This document shows, piece by piece, positions 13,001 through 25,716 of a stretch of DNA of 64,000 bases. The notes beneath the pieces are model-generated. The model worked only from the letters and a program-made list of their open reading frames with translations. It was not told the origin of the DNA and made no database searches. A program made the position numbers and the translations under genes. The first letter of the stretch is position 1. Every line of letters starts with the position of its first letter. The stretch lies in the NCBI GenBank assembly GCA_026018925.1, contig JAKSZU010000163.1:186001-250000 (forward strand). Direction: 5' to 3'. This stretch comes from Tupaia tana (Eukaryota; Chordata; Mammalia; Scandentia; Tupaiidae).

Positions 13001-16000
13001 TCTCCCAGGCAGAAGAGTTGAGCCATTCTCTGAGAAGATTCCACATTCATACTGGGAACTAGATATGTCAGGGCACAGGCGAAATGAAAATTTTCTACTC
13101 ATAATTCAGCCTCCAGCAAGCAAAGCTTGTGTGGTAGGGAGCCCCTCTGGCCTTCTATCCCTATCTCTGTGTCTCTGAGCTCTCTGTCTTTCTCTGCTCC
13201 TGTCTCATTTTTTTTGTAATTTTTCCTTTTTACGATTTTCTTAAAGGTGGAATTTCTCTCTGGCTCTCAGCTCCATCTTTTATTTTGTTAATAAGACCTT
13301 CTGCTCCTTTCTCCCAGGCAGGAGAGTTGAGCCATTCTCTGAGAAGATTCCACATGGATACTGGGAACTAGATATTTCAGGGCACAGGCGAAATGAAGAT
13401 TTTCTACTCATAATTCAGCCTCCAGCAAGCAAAGCTAGTGTGGTAGGGAGCCCCTCTGGCCTTCTATCCCTGTCTCTGTGACTCTGAGGTCTCTGTCTCT
13501 CTCTGCTCCTGTCTCCTCATTTTTTTTTTGGTAATTTCTCCTTTTTACGATTTTTTTTTAAAGTTAGAATTTCTCTCTGGCTCTCAGCTCCATCTTTTGT
13601 TTTGTTAATAAGCCCTTCTGCTCCTTTCTCCCAGGCAGGAGAGTTGAGCCATTCTCTGAGAAGATTCCACATGGATACTGGGAACTAGATATTTCACGGC
13701 ACAGGCGCAATGAAGATTTTCTTCTCATAATCCAGCCTCCAGGAAGCAAAGCTAGTGTGGTAGTGAGCCCCTCAGGCCTTCTATCCCTGTCTCTGTTACT
13801 CCGAGGTCTCTGTCTCTCTCTGCTCCTGTCTCCTCATTTTTTTTTGGTAATTTTTCCTTTTTTACGATTTTTTGAAATATAGAATTTCTCTCTGGCTCTC
13901 AGCTCCATCTTTTGTTTTGTTAATAAGCCCTTCTGCTCCTTTCTCCCTGGCAGGAGAGTTGAGCGATTCTCTGAGAAGATTCCACATGGATACTGGGAAT
14001 TAGATATTTCAGGGCACAGGCGAAATGAAGATTTTCTACTCATAATTCAGCCTCCAGCAAGCAAAGCTAAGGTGGTAGGGAGCCCCTCTGGACTTCTATC
14101 CCTGTCTCTGTGTCTCTGAGGTCTCTGTCTCTCTCTGCTCTTGTCTCCTCATTTTTTTTGGTAATTTTTCCTTTTAAGATTTTTTAAAAGGTAGAATTTC
14201 TCTCTGGCTCTCAGCTACATCTTTTGATTTGTTAATAAGCCCTTCTGCTCCTTTCTCCAAGGCAGGAGAGTTGAGCCATTCTCTGAGAAGATTCCACATG
14301 GATACTCGGAACTAGATATTTCAGGGCACAGGGGAAATTAAGATTTTCTACTCATAATTCAGCCTCCAGCAAGCAAAGCTAGTGTGGTAGGGAGCCCCTC
14401 TGGCCTTCTATCCCTGTCTCTGTGTCTCTGCGGTCTCTGTATCTCTCTACTCCTGTCTCATTTTTTTTTTGGTAATTTTTCCTTTTTACGATTTTTTTAA
14501 AGGTAGAATTTCTCTCTGGCTCTCAGCTCCATCTTTTGTTTTGTTAATAAAACCTTCTGCTCCTTTCTCCCAGGCAGGAGAGTTGAGCCATTCTCTGAGA
14601 AGTTTCCACATGGATACAGGGAACTAGATATTTCAGGGCACAGGCGAAATGAAGATTTTCTACTCATAATTCAGCCTCCAGGAAGCAAAGCTAGTGTGGT
14701 AGGTAGCCCCTCTGGCCTTCTATCCCTGTCTCTGTGTCTCTGAGGTCTCTGTCTCTCTCTGCTCCTGTCTCCTCATTTTTTTTGGTAATTTTTCCTTTTT
14801 ACGATTTTTTTAAAGGTAGAATTTCTCTCTGGCTCTCAGCTCCATCTTTTGTTTTGTTAATAAGCCCTTCTGCTCCTTTCTCCCAGGCAGGAGAGTTGAG
14901 CCATTCTCTGAGAAGTTTCCACATGGATACAGGGAACTAGATATTTCAGGGCACAGGCGAAATGAAGATTTTCTACTCATAATTCAGCCTCGAGCAAGCA
15001 AAGCTAGTGTGGTAGGTAGCCCCTCTGGCCTTCTATCCCTGTCTCTGTGTCTCTGAGGTCTCTGTCTCTCTCTGCTCCTGTCTCCTCATTTTTTTTGGTA
15101 ATTATTCCTTTTTACGATTTTTTTAAAGGTAGAATTACTCTCTGGCTCTCAGCTCCATCTTTTCTTTTGTTAATAAGCCCTTCTGCTCCTTTCTCCCAGG
15201 CAGAAGAGTTGAGCCATTCTCTGAGAAGATTCCACAAGGATACTGGGAACTAGATATTTCAGGGCACAGGCGAAATGAAGATTTTCTACTCATAATTCAG
15301 CCTCCAGCAAGCAAAGCTAGTTTGGTAGGGAGCCCCTCTGGCCTTCTATCCCTGTCTCTGTGTCTCTGAGGTCTCTGTCTCTCTCTGCTCCTGTCTCCTC
15401 ATTTTTTTTTGGTAATTTTTCATTTTTACGATTTTTTTAAAGGTAGAATTTCTCTCTGGCTCTCAGCTCCATCTTTTGTTTTGTTAATAAGCCCCTCTGC
15501 TCCTTTCTCCCAGGCAGGAGAGTTGAGCCTTTCTCTGAGAAGATTCCACATGGATACTGGGAACAAGATATTTCAGGGCACAGGCGAAATGAAGATTTTC
15601 TACTCATAATTCGGCCTCCAGCAAGCAAAGCTAGTGTGGTAGGGAGCCCCTCTGGCCTTCTATCCCTGTCTCTGTGTCTCTGAGGTCTCTGTCTCTCTCT
15701 GCTCCTGTCTCCTCAATTTTTTTTGGTAATTTTTCATTTTTATGATTTTTTTAAAGGTAGAATTTCTCTCTGGCTCTCAGCTCCATCTTTTGTTTTGTTA
15801 ATAAGCCCTTCTGCTCCTTTCTCCCAGGCAGGAGAGTTGAGCCATTCGCTGAGAAGATTCCACATGGATACTGGAAACTAGATATTTCAGGGCACAGGCG
15901 AAATGAATATTTTCTACTCATAATTAAGCCTCCAGCAAGCAAAGCTAGTGTGGTAGGGAGCCCCTCTGGCCTTCTATCCCTGTCTCTGTGTCTCTGAGGT

Positions 16001-16939
16001 CTCTGTCTCTCTCTGCTCTTGTCTCCTCATTTTTTTTTTGGTAATTTTTCCTTTTAAGATTTTTTTAAAGGTAGAATTTCTCTCTGGCTCTCAGCTACAT
16101 TTTTGATTTTGTTAATAAGCCCTTCTGCTCCTTTCTCCAAGGCAGGAGAGTTGAGCCATTCTCTGAGAAGATTCCACATGGATACTCGGAACTAGATATT
16201 TCAGGGCACAGGGGGAAATTAAGATTTTCTACTCATAATTCAGCCTCCAGCAAGCAAAGCTAGTGTGGTAGGGAGCTCCTCTGGCCTTCTATCCCTGTCT
16301 CTGTGTCTCTGAGGTCTCTGTATCTCTCTACTCCTGTCTCATTTTTTTTTTTTGGTAATTTTTCCTTTTTACGATTTTTTTAAAGGTAGAATTTCTCTCT
16401 GGCTCTCAGCTCCATCTTTTGTTTTGTTAATAAGCCCTTCTGCTCCTTTCTCCCAGGCAGGAGAGTTGAGCCATTCTCTGAGAAGTTTCCACATGGATAC
16501 AGGGAACTAGATATTTCAGGGCACAGGCGAAATGAAGATTTTCTACTCATAATTCAGCCTCCAGCAAGCAAAGCTAGTGTGGTAGGGAGCCCCTCTGGCC
16601 TTCTATCCCTGTCTCTGTGTCTCTGAGGTCTCTGTCTCTCTCTGCTCTTGTCTCCTCATTTTTTTTTGGTAATTTTTCCTTTTACGATTTTTGTAAAGGT
16701 AGAATTTCTCTCTTGCTCTCAGCTCCATCTTTTGTTTTGTTAATAAGCCCTTCTGCTCCTTTCTCCCAGGCAGGAGAGTTTAGCCATTCTCTGAGAAGTT
16801 TCCACATGGATACTGGGAACTAGATATTTCAGGTCACAGGCGAAATGAAGATTTTCTACTCATAATTCAGCCTCCAGCAAGCAAAGCTAGTGTGGTATTG
16901 AGCCGCTCTGGCCTTCTATCCCTGTCTCTGTGTTTCTGC
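8163..16939. repeat. 28-monomer block, left copy (8,777 bp)
   Basis: This stretch is followed directly by a near-identical copy. Offsets of matching landmarks are 8,777 to 8,785 throughout: for example 9,092 to 17,873, 10,972 to 19,757, 13,564 to 22,346, 15,751 to 24,532 and 16,617 to 25,394. I spotted no base substitutions. Rare marks shared by both copies include ttctgatcc, gggagctcc, catattttttt after ctctattactc, acattcatac, atccctatc and ctgcggtc. Extra homopolymer bases relative to the right copy lie near 11,951, 13,530, 13,556, 13,851, 16,030, 16,095, 16,211 and 16,335. I compared by eye and did not align every base. Confidence 0.9.
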
Positions 16940-16960
16940 GGTCTCTGTCTCTCTCTGCTC
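16940..16960. other. Junction of the 28-monomer tandem duplication
   Basis: To the left is tttctgcgg, which elsewhere occurs at 25,711. To the right is ttgtctcctcatt followed by an M1-type monomer, as at 8,184. The bases between, ggtctctgtctctctctgct, are common to both parents, so the crossover lies in this CT-rich stretch of about 21 bp. This is the expected signature of unequal crossover or similar recombination between misaligned monomers. Confidence 0.8.
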
Positions 16961-19900
16961 TTGTCTCCTCATTTTTTTTTGGTAATTTTTTCCTTTTAAG
17001 ATTTTTTTAAAGGTAGAATTTCTCTCTGGCTCTCAGCTACATCTTTTGATTTGTTAATAAGCCCTTCTGATCCTTTCTCCAAGGCAGGAGAGTTGAGCCA
17101 TTCTCTGAGAAGATTCCACATGGATACTCGGAACTAGATATTTCAGGGCACAGGGGAAATTAAGATTTTCTACTCATAATTCAGCCTCCAGCAAGCAAAG
17201 CTAGTGTGGTAGGGAGCCCCTCTGGCCTTCTATCCCCTGTCTCTGTGTCTCTGAGGTCTCTGTATCTCTCTACTCCTGTCTCATTTTTTTTTTGGTAATT
17301 TTTCCTTTTTACGATTTTTTTAAAGGTAGAATTTCTCTCTGGCTCTCAGCTCCATCTTTTGTTTTGTTAATAAAACCTTCTGCTCCTTTCTCCCAGGCAG
17401 GAGAGTTGAGCCATTCTCTGAGAAGTTTCCACATGGATAAAGGGAACTAGATATTTCAGGGCACAGGGCGAAATGAAGATTTTCTACTCATAATTCAGCC
17501 TCCAGCAAGCAAAGCTAGTGTGGTAGGTAGCCCCTCTGGCCTTCTATCCCTGTCTCTGTGTCTCTGAGGTCTCTGTCTCTCTCTGCTCCTGTCTCCTCAT
17601 TTTTTTTTGGTAATTTTTCCTTTTTACGATTTTTTTTAAAGGTAGAATTTCTCTCTGGCTCTCAGCTCCATCTTTTGTTTTGTTAATAAGCCCTTCTGCT
17701 CCTTTCTCCCAGGCAGGAGAGTTGAGCCATTCTCTGAGAAGTTTCCACATGGATACAGGGAACTAGATATTTCAGGGCACAGGCGAAATGAAGATTTTCT
17801 ACTCATAATTCAGCCTCGAGCAAGCAAAGCTAGTGTGGTAGGTAGCCCCTCTGGCCTTCTATCCCTGTCTCTGTGTCTCTGAGGTCTCTGTCTCTCTCTG
17901 CTCCTGTCTCCTCATTTTTTTTGGTTATTATTCCTTTTTACGATTTTTTTAAAGGTAGAATTACTCTCTGGCTCTCAGCTCCATCTTTTCTTTTGTTAAT
18001 AAGCCCTTCTGCTCCTTTCTCCCAGGCAGGAGAGTTGAGCCATTCTCTGAGAAGATTCCACAAGGATACTGGGAACTAGATATTTCAGGGCACAGGCGAA
18101 ATGAAGATTTTCTACTCATAATTCAGCCTCCAGCAAGCAAAGCTAGTTTGGTAGGGAGCCCCTCTGGCCTTCTATCCCTGTCTCTGTGTCTCTGAGGTCT
18201 CTGTCTCTCTCTGCTCCTGTCTCCTCATTTTTTTTTGGTAATTTTTCATTTTTTACGATTTTTTTAAAGGTAGAATTTCTCTCTGGCTCTCAGCTCCATC
18301 TTTTGTTTTTGTTAATAAGCCCCTCTGCTCCTTTCTCCCAGGCAGGAGAGTTGAGCCTTTCTCTGAGAAGGTTCCACATGGATACTGGGAACAAGATATT
18401 TCAGGGCACAGGCGAAATGAAGATTTTCTACTCATAATTCGGCCTCCAGCAAGCAAAGCTAGTGTGGTAGGGAGCCCCTCTGGCCTTCTATCCCTGTCTC
18501 TGTGTCTCTGAGGTCTCTGTCTCTCTCTGCTCCTGTCTCCTCAATTTTTTTTTGGTAATTTTTCATTTTTATGATTTTTTTAAAGGTAGAATTTCTCTCT
18601 GGCTCTCAGCTCCATCTTTTGTTTTGTTAATAAGCCCTTCTGCTCCTTTCTCCCAGGCAGGAGAGTTGAGCCATTCGCTGAGAAGATTCCACATGGATAC
18701 TGGAAACTAGATATTTCAGGGCACAGGCGAAATGAATATTTTCTACTCATAATTAAGCCTCCAGCAAGCAAAGCTAGTGTGGTAGGGAGCCCCTCTGGCC
18801 TTCTATCCCTGTCTCTGTGTCTCTGAGGTCTCTGTCTCTCTCTGCTCTTGTCTCCTCATTTTTTTTTGGTAATTTTTCCTTTTAAGATTTTTTTAAAGGT
18901 AGAATTTCTCTCTGGCTCTCAGCTACATCTTTTGATTTGTTAATAAGCCCTTCTGCTCCTTTCTCCCAGGCAGGAGAGTTGAGCCATTCTCTGAGAAGAT
19001 TCCACATGGATACTCGGAACTAGATATTTCAGGGCACAGGGGAAATTAAGATTTTCTACTCATAATTCAGCCTCCAGCAAGCAAAGCTAGTGTGGTAGGG
19101 AGCTCCTCTGGCCTTCTATCCCTGTCTCTGTGTCTCTGAGGTCTCTGTATCTCTCTACTCCTGTCTCATTATTTTTTTTGGTAATTTTTCCTTTTAAGAT
19201 TTTTTTTAAAGGTAGAATTTCTCTCTGGCTCTCAGCTCCATCTTTTGTTTTGTTAATAAGCCCTTCTGCTCCTTTCTCCCAGGCAGGAGAGTTGAGCCAT
19301 TCTCTGAGAAGTTTCCACATGGATACAGGGAACTAGATATTTCAGGGCACAGGCGAAATGAAGATTTTCTACTCATAATTCAGCCTCCAGCAAGCAAAGC
19401 TAGTGTGGTAGGTAGCCCCTCTGGCCTTCTATCCCTGTCTCTGTGTCTCTGAGGTCTCTGTCTCTCTCTGCTCCTGTCTCCTCATTTTTTTTTGGTAATT
19501 TTTCCTTTTTAAGATTTTTTTAAAGGTAGAATTACTCTCTGGCTCTCAGCTCCATCTTTTCTTTTGTTAATAAGCCCTTCTGCTCCTTTCTCCCAGGCAG
19601 GAGAGTTGAGCCAATCTCTGAGAAGATTCCACAAGGATACTGGAAACTAGTTATTGAAGGGCACAGGCGAAATGAAGATTTTCTACTCATAATTCAGCCT
19701 CCAGCAAGCAAATCTAGTGTGGTAGGGAGCCCCTCTGGCCTTCTATCCCTGTCTCTGTGTCTCTGAGGTCTCTGTCTCTCTCTGCTCTTGTCTCCTCATT
19801 TTTTTTTGGTAATTTTTCCTTTTACGATTTTTGTAAAGGTAGAATTTCTCTCTTGCTCTCAGCTCCATCTTTTGTTTTGTTAATAAGCCCTTCTGCTCCT

Positions 19901-22900
19901 TTCTCCCAGGCAGGAGAGTTTAGCCATTCTCTGAGAAGTTTCCACATGGATACTGGGAACTAGATATTTCAGGTCACAGGCGAAATGAAGATTTTCTACT
20001 CATAATTCAGCCTCCAGCAAGCAAAGCTAGTGTGGTATTGAGCCGCTCTGGCCTTCTATCCCTGTCTCTGTGTCTCTGAGGTCTCTGTCTCTCTCTGCTC
20101 CTGTCTCCTCATTTTTTTTTTTGGTAATTTTTCCTTTTTACGATTTTTTTAAGGTAGAATTTCTCTCTGGCTCTCAGCTCCATCTTTTGTTTTCTTATAA
20201 GCCCTTCTGCTCCTTTCTCCCAGGCAGGAGAGTTGAGCCATTCTCTGAGAAGATTCCACATGGATACTAGGAACTAGATATTTCAGGGCACAGACGAAAG
20301 GAAGATTTTCTACTCATAATTCAGCCTCCAGCAAGCAAATCTAGTGTGGTCGGGAGCCCCTCTGGCCTTCTATCCCTGTCTCTGTGTCTCTGAGGTCTCT
20401 GTCTCTCTCTGCTCTTGTCTCCTCATTTTTTTTTGGTAATTTTTCCTTTTTACGATTTTTTTAAAGGTAGAATTTCTCTCTGGCTCTCAGCTCCATCTTT
20501 TGTTTTGTTAATAAGCCCTTCTGCTCCTTTCTCCCAGGCAGGAGAGTTGAGCCATTCTCTGAGAAGTTTCCACATGGATACTGGGAACTAGATATTTCAG
20601 GACACAGGCGAAATGAAGATTTTCTACTCATATTTCAGCCTCCAGAAGCAAAGCTAGTTTGGTAGGGAGCCCCTCTGGCCTTCTATCCCTGTCTCTGTGT
20701 CTCTGAGGTCTCTGTCTCTCTCTGCTCCTGTCTCCTCATTTTTTTTTGGTAATTTCTCCTTTTTACGAATTTTTTAAAGTTAGAATTTCTCTCTGGCTCT
20801 CAGCTCCATCTTTTGTTTTGTTAATAAGCCCTTCTGCTCCTTTCTCCCAGGCAGGAGAGTTGAGCCATTCTGTGAGAAGATTCCACATGGATACTGGGAA
20901 CTAGATATTTCACGGCACAGGCGAAATGAAGATTTTCTTCTCATAATCCAGCCTCCAGGAAGCAAAGCTAGTGTGGTAGTGAGCCCCTCAGGCCTTCTAT
21001 CCCTGTCTCTATTACTCTGAGGTCTCTGTCTCTCTCTGCTCCTGTCTCCTCATATTTTTTTGGTAATTTTTCCTTTTTACGATTTTTTGAAAGGTAGAAT
21101 TTCTCTCTGGCTCTCAGCTCCATCTTTTGTTTTGTTAATAAGCCCTTCTGCTCCTTTCTCACAGGCAGGAGAGTTGAGCGATTCTCTGAGAAGATTCCAC
21201 ATGGATACTGGGAATTAGATATTTCAGGGCACAGGCGAAATGAAGATTTTCTACTCATAATTCAGCCTCCAGCAAGCAAAGCTAGGGTGGTAGGGAGCCC
21301 CTCTGGCCTTCTATCACTGTCTCTGTGTCTCTGAGGTCTCTGTCTCTCTCTGCTCCTGTCTCCTCTTTTTTTTTTGGTAATTTTTCCTTTTTACGATTTT
21401 TTTAAAGGTAGAATTTCTCTCTGGCTCTCAGCTCCATCTTTTGTTTTGTTAATAAGCCCTTCTGCTCCTTTCTCCCAGGCAGGAGAGTTGAGCCATTCTC
21501 TGAGAAGATTCCACATGGATACTGGGAACTAGATATGTCAGGGCACAGGCGAAATGAAAATTTTCTACTCATAATTCAGCCTCCAGCAAGCAAAGCTAGG
21601 GTGGTAGGGAGCCCCTCTGGCCTTCTATCCCTGTCTCTGTGTCTCTGAGGTCTCTGTCTCTCTCTGCTCCTGTCTCCTCTTTTTTTTTTGGTAATTTTTC
21701 CTTTTTACGATTTTTTTAAAGGTAGAATTTCTCTCTGGCTCTCAGCTCCATCTTTTGTTTTGTTAATAAGCCCTTCTGCTCCTTTCTCCCAGGCAGAAGA
21801 GTTGAGCCATTCTCTGAGAAGATTCCACATTCATACTGGGAACTAGATATGTCAGGGCACAGGCGAAATGAAAATTTTCTACTCATAATTCAGCCTCCAG
21901 CAAGCAAAGCTTGTGTGGTAGGGAGCCCCTCTGGCCTTCTATCCCTATCTCTGTGTCTCTGAGCTCTCTGTCTTTCTCTGCTCCTGTCTCATTTTTTTTG
22001 TAATTTTTCCTTTTTACGATTTTCTTAAAGGTGGAATTTCTCTCTGGCTCTCAGCTCCATCTTTTATTTTGTTAATAAGACCTTCTGCTCCTTTCTCCCA
22101 GGCAGGAGAGTTGAGCCATTCTCTGAGAAGATTCCACATGGATACTGGGAACTAGATATTTCAGGGCACAGGCGAAATGAAGATTTTCTACTCATAATTC
22201 AGCCTCCAGCAAGCAAAGCTAGTGTGGTAGGGAGCCCCTCTGGCCTTCTATCCCTGTCTCTGTGACTCTGAGGTCTCTGTCTCTCTCTGCTCCTGTCTCC
22301 TCATTTTTTTTTGGTAATTTCTCCTTTTTACGATTTTTTTTAAAGTTAGAATTTCTCTCTGGCTCTCAGCTCCATCTTTTGTTTTGTTAATAAGCCCTTC
22401 TGCTCCTTTCTCCCAGGCAGGAGAGTTGAGCCATTCTCTGAGAAGATTCCACATGGATACTGGGAACTAGATATTTCACGGCACAGGCGCAATGAAGATT
22501 TTCTTCTCATAATCCAGCCTCCAGGAAGCAAAGCTAGTGTGGTAGTGAGCCCCTCAGGCCTTCTATCCCTGTCTCTGTTACTCCGAGGTCTCTGTCTCTC
22601 TCTGCTCCTGTCTCCTCATTTTTTTTTGGTAATTTTTCCTTTTTACGATTTTTTGAAATATAGAATTTCTCTCTGGCTCTCAGCTCCATCTTTTGTTTTG
22701 TTAATAAGCCCTTCTGCTCCTTTCTCCCTGGCAGGAGAGTTGAGCGATTCTCTGAGAAGATTCCACATGGATACTGGGAATTAGATATTTCAGGGCACAG
22801 GCGAAATGAAGATTTTCTACTCATAATTCAGCCTCCAGCAAGCAAAGCTAAGGTGGTAGGGAGCCCCTCTGGACTTCTATCCCTGTCTCTGTGTCTCTGA

Positions 22901-25716
22901 GGTCTCTGTCTCTCTCTGCTCTTGTCTCCTCATTTTTTTTGGTAATTTTTCCTTTTAAGATTTTTTAAAAGGTAGAATTTCTCTCTGGCTCTCAGCTACA
23001 TCTTTTGATTTGTTAATAAGCCCTTCTGCTCCTTTCTCCAAGGCAGGAGAGTTGAGCCATTCTCTGAGAAGATTCCACATGGATACTCGGAACTAGATAT
23101 TTCAGGGCACAGGGGAAATTAAGATTTTCTACTCATAATTCAGCCTCCAGCAAGCAAAGCTAGTGTGGTAGGGAGCCCCTCTGGCCTTCTATCCCTGTCT
23201 CTGTGTCTCTGCGGTCTCTGTATCTCTCTACTCCTGTCTCATTTTTTTTTTGGTAATTTTTCCTTTTTACGATTTTTTTAAAGGTAGAATTTCTCTCTGG
23301 CTCTCAGCTCCATCTTTTGTTTTGTTAATAAAACCTTCTGCTCCTTTCTCCCAGGCAGGAGAGTTGAGCCATTCTCTGAGAAGTTTCCACATGGATACAG
23401 GGAACTAGATATTTCAGGGCACAGGCGAAATGAAGATTTTCTACTCATAATTCAGCCTCCAGGAAGCAAAGCTAGTGTGGTAGGTAGCCCCTCTGGCCTT
23501 CTATCCCTGTCTCTGTGTCTCTGAGGTCTCTGTCTCTCTCTGCTCCTGTCTCCTCATTTTTTTTGGTAATTTTTCCTTTTTACGATTTTTTTAAAGGTAG
23601 AATTTCTCTCTGGCTCTCAGCTCCATCTTTTGTTTTGTTAATAAGCCCTTCTGCTCCTTTCTCCCAGGCAGGAGAGTTGAGCCATTCTCTGAGAAGTTTC
23701 CACATGGATACAGGGAACTAGATATTTCAGGGCACAGGCGAAATGAAGATTTTCTACTCATAATTCAGCCTCGAGCAAGCAAAGCTAGTGTGGTAGGTAG
23801 CCCCTCTGGCCTTCTATCCCTGTCTCTGTGTCTCTGAGGTCTCTGTCTCTCTCTGCTCCTGTCTCCTCATTTTTTTTGGTAATTATTCCTTTTTACGATT
23901 TTTTTAAAGGTAGAATTACTCTCTGGCTCTCAGCTCCATCTTTTCTTTTGTTAATAAGCCCTTCTGCTCCTTTCTCCCAGGCAGAAGAGTTGAGCCATTC
24001 TCTGAGAAGATTCCACAAGGATACTGGGAACTAGATATTTCAGGGCACAGGCGAAATGAAGATTTTCTACTCATAATTCAGCCTCCAGCAAGCAAAGCTA
24101 GTTTGGTAGGGAGCCCCTCTGGCCTTCTATCCCTGTCTCTGTGTCTCTGAGGTCTCTGTCTCTCTCTGCTCCTGTCTCCTCATTTTTTTTTGGTAATTTT
24201 TCATTTTTACGATTTTTTTAAAGGTAGAATTTCTCTCTGGCTCTCAGCTCCATCTTTTGTTTTGTTAATAAGCCCCTCTGCTCCTTTCTCCCAGGCAGGA
24301 GAGTTGAGCCTTTCTCTGAGAAGATTCCACATGGATACTGGGAACAAGATATTTCAGGGCACAGGCGAAATGAAGATTTTCTACTCATAATTCGGCCTCC
24401 AGCAAGCAAAGCTAGTGTGGTAGGGAGCCCCTCTGGCCTTCTATCCCTGTCTCTGTGTCTCTGAGGTCTCTGTCTCTCTCTGCTCCTGTCTCCTCAATTT
24501 TTTTTGGTAATTTTTCATTTTTATGATTTTTTTAAAGGTAGAATTTCTCTCTGGCTCTCAGCTCCATCTTTTGTTTTGTTAATAAGCCCTTCTGCTCCTT
24601 TCTCCCAGGCAGGAGAGTTGAGCCATTCGCTGAGAAGATTCCACATGGATACTGGAAACTAGATATTTCAGGGCACAGGCGAAATGAATATTTTCTACTC
24701 ATAATTAAGCCTCCAGCAAGCAAAGCTAGTGTGGTAGGGAGCCCCTCTGGCCTTCTATCCCTGTCTCTGTGTCTCTGAGGTCTCTGTCTCTCTCTGCTCT
24801 TGTCTCCTCATTTTTTTTTGGTAATTTTTCCTTTTAAGATTTTTTTAAAGGTAGAATTTCTCTCTGGCTCTCAGCTACATTTTTGATTTGTTAATAAGCC
24901 CTTCTGCTCCTTTCTCCAAGGCAGGAGAGTTGAGCCATTCTCTGAGAAGATTCCACATGGATACTCGGAACTAGATATTTCAGGGCACAGGGGAAATTAA
25001 GATTTTCTACTCATAATTCAGCCTCCAGCAAGCAAAGCTAGTGTGGTAGGGAGCTCCTCTGGCCTTCTATCCCTGTCTCTGTGTCTCTGAGGTCTCTGTA
25101 TCTCTCTACTCCTGTCTCATTTTTTTTTTTGGTAATTTTTCCTTTTTACGATTTTTTTAAAGGTAGAATTTCTCTCTGGCTCTCAGCTCCATCTTTTGTT
25201 TTGTTAATAAGCCCTTCTGCTCCTTTCTCCCAGGCAGGAGAGTTGAGCCATTCTCTGAGAAGTTTCCACATGGATACAGGGAACTAGATATTTCAGGGCA
25301 CAGGCGAAATGAAGATTTTCTACTCATAATTCAGCCTCCAGCAAGCAAAGCTAGTGTGGTAGGGAGCCCCTCTGGCCTTCTATCCCTGTCTCTGTGTCTC
25401 TGAGGTCTCTGTCTCTCTCTGCTCTTGTCTCCTCATTTTTTTTTGGTAATTTTTCCTTTTACGATTTTTGTAAAGGTAGAATTTCTCTCTTGCTCTCAGC
25501 TCCATCTTTTGTTTTGTTAATAAGCCCTTCTGCTCCTTTCTCCCAGGCAGGAGAGTTTAGCCATTCTCTGAGAAGTTTCCACATGGATACTGGGAACTAG
25601 ATATTTCAGGTCACAGGCGAAATGAAGATTTTCTACTCATAATTCAGCCTCCAGCAAGCAAAGCTAGTGTGGTATTGAGCCGCTCTGGCCTTCTATCCCT
25701 GTCTCTGTGTTTCTGC
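16940..25716. repeat. 28-monomer block, right copy (8,777 bp)
   Basis: Second copy of the block. Its extra bases relative to the left copy are single homopolymer additions near 16,990 (T), 17,233 (C), 17,465 (G), 17,629 (T), 18,247 (T), 18,305 (T), 18,541 (T) and 19,205 (T). These eight and the eight in the left copy account for all changes in offset that I could trace. The block ends inside the monomer with gtttctgcggtc (25,709-25,720). The same string precedes the internal junction near 16,932-16,942, which fixes the breakpoints. Confidence 0.9.

Noticed and set aside
22534-22824. Minus strand frames of 61-96 codons, some with a true ATG (ccatgtggaatc on the reverse strand), basic and charged
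   Set aside because: They cover much of one monomer only where T-run lengths happen to keep frame; neighbouring monomers carry stops or shifts. No coding-type conservation is visible and 313 is not a multiple of 3.
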